The notes under the pieces are model-generated. The model was not told where the DNA came from and ran no database searches. It saw only the letters and a program-made list of their open reading frames with translations. A stretch of 58,956 nt of DNA from Guptibacillus hwajinpoensis (GTDB lineage Bacteria > Bacillota > Bacilli > Bacillales > Guptibacillaceae): contig NZ_JAIVAE010000018.1 of assembly GCF_020171785.1 (NCBI RefSeq), positions 1 through 58,956 on the forward strand, given 5' to 3'. Both the position numbers and the translations under genes were made by a program. Positions 53,704 through 58,956 of the stretch are shown piece by piece. Position 1 is the first letter of the stretch; every line of letters begins with the position of its first letter.

Positions 53704-56145
53704 TTATGATGATGTTGCTTCAGAGAGCGTTTCGACAACAAAATCATTCTCTTTGTAATCAATCTTCACTCGCTGACCTTTTTCAATATTTCCTTTTAAC
53801 AATTCTTCAGAAAGACGATCTTCAATATGGCGCTGTAGAGCTCTTCTAAGCGGTCGAGCTCCATATTCTGGATCATAGCCTTCTTCAGAAATTTTCTCAA
53901 GGGCAGGGTCAGTTAGTTCAAAATCAATTCCATGGTCAGATAGCCGAGCCTTAAGTTGGTTGGCCATTAGGACTATAATTTCTTTCAAGTGTTTCTTTTC
54001 AAGGGAATGGAATACGATCGTCTCATCAATACGATTCAAGAACTCCGGACGGAAAGTCTTCTTAAGATCATCCATCACTTTACCTTTCATATCACTATAT
54101 TCTTGACCTTCAGATCCTGTTGAGAACCCAACATATTTATTGCGCTTAAGCGTGCTAGCCCCAACGTTTGACGTCATAATGACTACTGTATTGCGGAAAT
54201 CAACTACGCGCCCTTTAGAATCAGTCAATCGTCCATCTTCTAGCACTTGTAATAGAATATTAAACACATCTGGATGTGCTTTTTCAATCTCATCTAGCAA
54301 GATAACAGAATAAGGTTTGCGTCTTACCTTCTCAGTTAACTGACCACCTTCTTCATATCCAACATATCCTGGAGGTGAACCAACAAGGCGTGACGTTGAG
54401 TGTTTCTCCATGTACTCAGACATATCAATGCGGATTACAGAATCTTCTTCACCGAATAGCGTTTCAGCAACTGCACGAGCGAGTTCCGTCTTACCTACAC
54501 CAGTTGGTCCAAGGAAGATGAATGAACCAATTGGGCGTTTAGGATCCTTAAGCCCAGCACGAGCACGTCGAACTGCTTTTGAAATAGATTTAACTGCTTC
54601 TTCTTGACCGATCAGACGATTATGAAGAATTTCTTCCATCTTCAATAGTCGCTCTGTTTCCTGCTCTTCTAGTTTGGAAACCGGGATTCCGGTCCAATTG
54701 GCCACGACAATCGCAATATCTTCTGGCGTAACTTCTTGATTCTCTTTGCCTTGCTTTTCTTTCCACTCTTTCTTCGTTTGCTCAAGCTGCTCACGTAAGC
54801 GTTGCTCGGAGTCCCGAAGAGAAGCGGCTTTCTCAAATTCTTGACTTTGAACAGCAGCATCTTTTTCTTTTCGAACTTCTTCCAGCTTCTTATCAAGCTC
54901 TTTCAAATTCGGTGGTGCTGTATAAGAACGTAGACGAACTTTCGAAGCAGCTTCGTCAATTAGGTCAATCGCTTTATCTGGTAGAAAACGATCTGAAATG
55001 TAACGATCTGAAAGCTTTACAGCAGCCTCTATAGCATCATCTGTAATTGTAACGCGGTGGTGGGCTTCATAACGATCACGTAGACCTTTTAAGATAAGCG
55101 CCGATTCATCACTTGTCGGTTCATTTACCTGTATTGGTTGGAAACGTCTTTCAAGTGCCGCATCCTTCTCAATATATTTACGATACTCGTCAAGTGTTGT
55201 CGCACCAATACACTGAAGCTCCCCTCTTGCTAGTGCCGGCTTGAGGATGTTCGATGCATCAATTGCACCTTCTGCCCCACCAGCTCCAATTAGCGTATGA
55301 AGTTCATCAATGAATAAAATGATATTGCCTGCCTGACGAATTTCATCCATTACTTTCTTTAAACGATCTTCGAATTCACCACGGTATTTCGTTCCGGCTA
55401 CTACAGTACCCATATCAAGCGTCATGACACGCTTATCACGGAGAGTCTCAGGTACTTCATTATTAATAATTTGCTGCGCAAGGCCCTCAGCAATTGCTGT
55501 CTTACCTACACCGGGCTCACCAATAAGAACCGGATTGTTTTTCGTACGTCGGCTAAGCACTTCAATCACTCGCTCAATTTCTTTGCTTCGGCCAATAACA
55601 GGGTCTAAACCATTGTCTCGTGCTATGACAGTAAGGTCTCTTGCTAGGCTATCGAGCGTTGGCGTATTGGCACTTGCTCCACCACCCTGATGACTAGAAG
55701 AAGAACTTTCATTGCTTCCAAGCAACTGAAGAACCTGTTGACGTGCTTTATTCAAGCTGACACCAAGGTTGTTAAGAACACGAGCTGCAACACCTTCTCC
55801 TTCACGAATAAGACCAAGTAAGATATGCTCAGTTCCAACATAGGAATGGCTTAGCTTACGTGCTTCATCCATTGATAGCTCGATAACTTTCTTAGCTCTT
55901 GGTGTATAGTGAATAGATTGAACAGAATCCTGTCCTCGCCCAATCAACTTCTCTACTTCTTTTTGAATCTTTTCTGAGCCCAGCCCAAGAGCTGTTAAAG
56001 CTTTAGCTGCAATGCCTTCCCCTTCGCGAATCAAGCCAAGTAGGATATGTTCAGTTCCAACGTTATTATGACCAAGTCGGATTGCCTCTTCTTGTGCTAA
56101 TGCAAGTACTTTCTGGGCACGTTCTGTAAATCGTCCAAACATCAT
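53704..56145 (-). CDS. clpC: ATP-dependent Clp protease ATPase ClpC
   Basis: An 813-residue class I AAA+ unfoldase. Two N-terminal Clp repeats (each with [16 protein letters not shown]), first AAA with [15 protein letters not shown], coiled-coil M domain with a UVR-like segment (about 410-475), second AAA with [14 protein letters not shown], and a C-terminal D2 domain. It works with ClpP to degrade misfolded and arginine-phosphorylated proteins with McsB and MecA as adaptors. Its start overlaps the mcsB stop. Confidence 0.98.
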   Translation of the reverse strand: MMFGRFTERAQKVLALAQEEAIRLGHNNVGTEHILLGLIREGEGIAAKALTALGLGSEKIQKEVEKLIGRGQDSVQSIHYTPRAKKVIELSMDEARKLSHSYVGTEHILLGLIREGEGVAARVLNNLGVSLNKARQQVLQLLGSNESSSSSHQGGGASANTPTLDSLARDLTVIARDNGLDPVIGRSKEIERVIEVLSRRTKNNPVLIGEPGVGKTAIAEGLAQQIINNEVPETLRDKRVMTLDMGTVVAGTKYRGEFEDRLKKVMDEIRQAGNIILFIDELHTLIGAGGAEGAIDASNILKPALARGELQCIGATTLDEYRKYIEKDAALERRFQPIQVNEPTSDESALILKGLRDRYEAHHRVTITDDAIEAAVKLSDRYISDRFLPDKAIDLIDEAASKVRLRSYTAPPNLKELDKKLEEVRKEKDAAVQSQEFEKAASLRDSEQRLREQLEQTKKEWKEKQGKENQEVTPEDIAIVVANWTGIPVSKLEEQETERLLKMEEILHNRLIGQEEAVKSISKAVRRARAGLKDPKRPIGSFIFLGPTGVGKTELARAVAETLFGEEDSVIRIDMSEYMEKHSTSRLVGSPPGYVGYEEGGQLTEKVRRKPYSVILLDEIEKAHPDVFNILLQVLEDGRLTDSKGRVVDFRNTVVIMTSNVGASTLKRNKYVGFSTGSEGQEYSDMKGKVMDDLKKTFRPEFLNRIDETIVFHSLEKKHLKEIIVLMANQLKARLSDHGIDFELTDPALEKISEEGYDPEYGARPLRRALQRHIEDRLSEELLKGNIEKGQRVKIDYKENDFVVETLSEATSS

Positions 56146-57239
56146 TATTCATCACCCTCCACATTCTTCGTTAGTTGATCTTCAAGTTCAAGTCGTTCTC
56201 TAATTAAAGTAGCACGTTTAATGTCTCGCTCTGTAGGGGTTAGACTCGCCCCAGCATATTGTTGTAAGAAGCCTGGTTGAGTAAGGATAAGCAATTCATT
56301 CAAGATCGATTTAGATAATCCTTTAACAAGACCTAAATCAATCCCAAGTCTCACATCTGATAAACATTTAGCCGCCTCTTTTGATTGAATGATCCTACTA
56401 TTCTGTAGGACACCAAGTGCTCGATAAATCCGATCTTCTAATTCAATTCTCGAATTATCAAGAAGGGCACGTCTAGCAGCTCTTTCCTTTTCAATAACTT
56501 GCCTAACTACACCTTGTAGGTCTTCGATAATGTCATCTTCAGTCTTACCAAGTGTAATTTGATTTGATATTTGAAAGATGTTACCCAGAGCTTCACTTCC
56601 CTCACCATAACTACCTCTTACCACGAGTCCCAGCTGATTAATAGCTGGAATAATATGATTTAACTGCTGTGTTAAGACAAGCGCGGGAAGATGCAACATC
56701 ACAGAGGCCCTCATTCCAGTTCCTACATTTGTCGGGCAACTAGTTAAGTAACCTTTTCTTTCATCGAAAGCATAATCCACTTTTTCTTCAATCCAATTAT
56801 CAAGAGAATTGGCTAGCGACAAAGCTTTTTTAAGTTCAAACCCAGCTACTAGACACTGAATACGAAAATGGTCTTCTTCATTAATCATAATGCTAACCGT
56901 TTCGTTCTCACTCAAAAGGACAGCTCCATTTTTGGAGTGTTCGATAAGGTTAGGACTAATAAGATGCTTTTCTACAAGTACCCGTTTTTCGATAGGCTTT
57001 AAATCATCCATTTCGATTAACTCCAGCTGCCCTACCTGATCGTCTGGTATGTCAGTAAATTGACCTCTTACCTCTTCAATAACCTCTAGGTTATGCTCAC
57101 GATTAGAAAGAATAGGGAAAACGAAATTCTTTAAATTACGTGCAAACCTTACGCGGCTGCTCATTACAATATCTGAGTCAGGACCTTCGTTTTTCATCCA
57201 GGGGCTCACAGCCTCGCTGATAAAATGCTGAAGTGACAT
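56145..57239 (-). CDS. mcsB: Protein arginine kinase McsB
   Basis: A 364-residue ATP:guanido phosphotransferase-like kinase: [20 protein letters not shown], phosphagen-kinase signature [18 protein letters not shown] with the active-site Cys. It phosphorylates Arg on CtsR and on misfolded proteins, marking them for ClpCP. It needs McsA for activity. Overlaps mcsA and clpC by single bases. Confidence 0.97.
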   Translation of the reverse strand: MSLQHFISEAVSPWMKNEGPDSDIVMSSRVRFARNLKNFVFPILSNREHNLEVIEEVRGQFTDIPDDQVGQLELIEMDDLKPIEKRVLVEKHLISPNLIEHSKNGAVLLSENETVSIMINEEDHFRIQCLVAGFELKKALSLANSLDNWIEEKVDYAFDERKGYLTSCPTNVGTGMRASVMLHLPALVLTQQLNHIIPAINQLGLVVRGSYGEGSEALGNIFQISNQITLGKTEDDIIEDLQGVVRQVIEKERAARRALLDNSRIELEDRIYRALGVLQNSRIIQSKEAAKCLSDVRLGIDLGLVKGLSKSILNELLILTQPGFLQQYAGASLTPTERDIKRATLIRERLELEDQLTKNVEGDE

Positions 57240-57775
57240 TATTCTCCCCCTTCCGATGTACTTTTGTCTTCAAGGGAACGAATCAAATCTCTCGTTTCTG
57301 CAGCTTTTTCGAATTCCTCAAGTTCAATATACTCTTTCATTTTGTTTCTTAAACTTTGAACTTTGCGCTCCATTTCTATTGCCGCGCCAGCTCGTTTAGG
57401 AATTTTTCCAGAATGGATCGTATTACCGCCATGAACTTTCTTAAGTATAGGGTCAAGTTTATCGGAAAATGTTTTATAACAATCTGAACAGCCAAAACGA
57501 CCAATCTTCGTAAACTGCTGATAAGTTAAGCCACATTTAGGACAGTGACTTGGCTCCGGTTTATAAAAAGACTGCGCCTGGCTCTCGCCAATAGGAGTTT
57601 CAAAATTTAGTAATCCCGATAATAAGTTATGGATAGAAAAATGGTTAGTGCCTGGCTCTACCTCACCTTTTTCTTTTGCACACTTTTCACAAATGTGAGT
57701 TTCTGTTTTTTCACCATTTATAATTTTGGTGAAATGAAGCGTAGCAGGGCGCTCACCACATTCCTGACAAGTCAT
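57239..57775 (-). CDS. mcsA: McsB activator McsA
   Basis: A 178-residue protein with two zinc-binding modules, [13 protein letters not shown] ... CEKCAKEK and [11 protein letters not shown] ... CSDCYKTF, and a C-terminal UVR domain ([19 protein letters not shown]). It activates McsB kinase and joins in stress-dependent CtsR inactivation. It follows ctsR by 37 bp with GGAGGG before ATG. Confidence 0.96.
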   Translation of the reverse strand: MTCQECGERPATLHFTKIINGEKTETHICEKCAKEKGEVEPGTNHFSIHNLLSGLLNFETPIGESQAQSFYKPEPSHCPKCGLTYQQFTKIGRFGCSDCYKTFSDKLDPILKKVHGGNTIHSGKIPKRAGAAIEMERKVQSLRNKMKEYIELEEFEKAAETRDLIRSLEDKSTSEGGE

Positions 57776-57812
57776 AGGGCAACCCTCCTTATCTACCCTT
57801 ATCGTAGTAATA

Positions 57813-58274
57813 TTATTTATATTTTAAAGCGATAAGCATTGCACGCAACATATTCGCACGCAAGTGATCTCTTAACGGTAGCTCTATTGTAATCACTGTA
57901 CGATCTAGTACGCTTAACATTAACTTCGCTTCTCGTTCTGAAATAACCTCTTCTTCGAGTAAACGAAGGATAATATTTTCTGAAACGACTTGTGGAACTT
58001 GATTTTTGACAATCTGGAGCATTTCATCAATTAAATCAGCGTGGGTTTCGGGCTTAACTTTAACAATCCGTATATAACCCCCTCCACCTCTTTTACTTTC
58101 CACAATATACCCTTTTTCAATCGTAAAGCGAGTATTGATGACGTAATTAATTTGTGAGGGAACGCATTGAAATTTATCTGCTATTTCACTTCGTTTAATC
58201 TCAACAGCATCCCTTCCATCAACCATTAAAATTTTCTTTAAATAGGCTTCAATAATATCGGAAACATTCCTCAC
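57813..58274 (-). CDS. ctsR: Class III stress gene repressor CtsR
   Basis: A 153-residue dimeric repressor: winged helix-turn-helix (about 1-75, with EIADKFQCVPSQINYVINTR and the basic Gly-rich wing KRGGGGYIRIVKV) and a C-terminal four-helix domain. The start is GTG 58274 with AGGAGGG 6 nt upstream. It represses its own operon and other clp genes through the operator upstream; ClpCP degrades it in stress. Confidence 0.97.
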   Translation of the reverse strand: MRNVSDIIEAYLKKILMVDGRDAVEIKRSEIADKFQCVPSQINYVINTRFTIEKGYIVESKRGGGGYIRIVKVKPETHADLIDEMLQIVKNQVPQVVSENIILRLLEEEVISEREAKLMLSVLDRTVITIELPLRDHLRANMLRAMLIALKYK

Positions 58275-58305
58275 TGAGTTCCCTCCTCTCCGTCCCCATA
58301 CTGAC

Positions 58306-58322
58306 TTTGACTATATTTGACG
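58306..58322 (-). promoter_or_regulatory. CtsR operator
   Basis: Complement: CGTCAAA-TAT-AGTCAAA, matching the CtsR heptad repeat RGTCAAA-NAN-RGTCAAA at all but one base. A partial third heptad GTCAG follows at 58301-58305. It overlaps the predicted transcription start, so binding would block initiation. Confidence 0.92.
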
Positions 58323-58330
58323 TTGAATAT

Positions 58331-58358
58331 ATTATAACGTGTTTAGTGTAGATTGCAA
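58331..58358 (-). promoter_or_regulatory. ctsR operon promoter
   Basis: Complement: TTGCAA (58353-58358), 16-nt spacer, perfect TATAAT (58331-58336). The CtsR operator lies just downstream. Confidence 0.8.
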
Positions 58359-58359
58359 A

Positions 58360-58813
58360 GTAACAAGCCTATCACATGTCTTTTTAAGCTTTTCCATTTA
58401 TGTGAAATTCAAGACTCTTTATTTCTTTACTTTTTTATACGAAGTAAGAACGTTTATAAAAGGTAGTTAGCCTGTGCTAATAATGTACCAGTCCCTCATT
58501 TTATCGTTTGTAGTTTGTACCCTTTCCAACTACTAGCTAATCTCTCTTTTGAGAATGTGTTGCGGACGAATAATTTCATTTCTTACTATCCCTAAAAGTG
58601 AAGTATCAGTTTGGAGTTTAATGATTAATAAATGTCAATTTGTTCGACTGAGAACCTCTGAGAAATGTGATTTAATAGGAGAGTCCAAAATACCATTTAC
58701 TTCTTATAATTTGATAGGATCGAGGGGGAGATTTTAAGAAGGAGCATCGTTTATTCTGCAAAGGTATTGAAGAAGGGATTTGACCCAATGAAAATTCAAC
58801 CATAAAACCATAC
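58360..58813. other. Intergenic region between ctsR and the rRNA operon
   Basis: About 450 bp that I cannot assign. It is AT-rich. Open frames exist on both strands (for example 58555-58737 on plus), but they lack a ribosome binding site and recognisable sequence. No known RNA was recognised. It could be a degraded gene or plain spacer. Confidence 0.5.
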
Positions 58814-58847
58814 AAAAAGGCGAGAAACCGTTTGGTTTCTCGCCTTT
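58814..58847 (-). terminator. rRNA operon terminator
   Basis: Complement: AAAGGCGAGAAACC, loop AAAC, GGTTTCTCGCCTTT and TT. A perfect 14-bp stem 8 nt after the 5S 3' end. Confidence 0.95.
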
Positions 58848-58854
58848 CATCATT

Positions 58855-58956
<102 letters not shown>

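Noticed and set aside
58555-58737. Plus-strand ORF between ctsR and the 5S gene
   Set aside because: No ribosome binding site, Cys/Ser-rich unrecognisable translation and strand opposite to neighbours; treated as intergenic.

Overview
The window reads as chromosomal DNA of an endospore-forming member of the Bacillaceae (Firmicutes). The evidence is the B. subtilis-like gene order ctsR-mcsA-mcsB-clpC-radA-disA-yacL-ispD-ispF-gltX-cysE-cysS-mrnC-rlmB-rae1-sigH-rpmGB-secE-nusG-rplKAJL-rpoBC-str-S10-spc-alpha-ecf-truA-rplM-rpsI-ybaK-cwlD-salA-gerD-kbaA-pdaB, the sporulation and germination genes (pdaB, kbaA, gerD, cwlD, sigH), strong AGGAGG-type ribosome binding sites, frequent TTG/GTG starts, and Gram-positive regulatory elements (T-box, CtsR box, L10 leader). 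Genus and species cannot be settled by reading.

The given strand is the complement of the usual map orientation. Almost every gene lies on the minus strand, so transcription runs from high to low coordinates. The only convincing plus-strand genes are pdaB and gerD. The window ends inside two ribosomal RNA operons, both minus strand: the 3' part of a 5S gene at the right edge and the first ~31 nt of a 16S gene at the left edge, the latter preceded by tandem rrn promoters.

Layout, right to left: (1) 58.3-53.7 kb, the CtsR-regulated protein quality-control operon. (2) 53.4-49.0 kb, DNA repair and c-di-AMP (radA, disA), a PIN-TRAM membrane protein and MEP-pathway genes. (3) 48.5-43.0 kb, gltX, a cysteine T-box controlling cysE-cysS, and RNA-processing genes. 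(4) 42.9-38.3 kb, sigH, the secretion/antitermination genes secE-nusG and the L11-L1-L10-L12 genes. (5) 38.2-25.3 kb, a methyltransferase, rpoB-rpoC and the str operon ending with tufA. (6) 25.2-9.9 kb, the S10-spc-alpha ribosomal super-operon including secY, adk, map, infA and rpoA, closed by a cluster of terminators. (7) 9.7-5.4 kb, the ECF vitamin-transporter energizing module, truA and rplM-rpsI. (8) 5.2-0.3 kb, sporulation, cell-wall and regulatory genes and a small conserved-looking unknown ORF next to the rrn promoters.

This is core, highly conserved sequence. I see no mobile element, CRISPR array, tRNA gene, phage or accessory island, and no frameshifted gene. I did not find a new multi-gene system. 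The features most worth a second look are structured non-coding segments: the rplK-rplA intergenic region (candidate L1 element), hairpins between rpsK and rpoA, the rpoB leader, a strong hairpin between the L7Ae-like gene and rpsL, a hairpin before tufA, and the multi-hairpin terminator region after rplQ. The 74-codon unknown gene beside the rrn promoters also deserves attention. All promoter and RNA-structure calls were made by eye.
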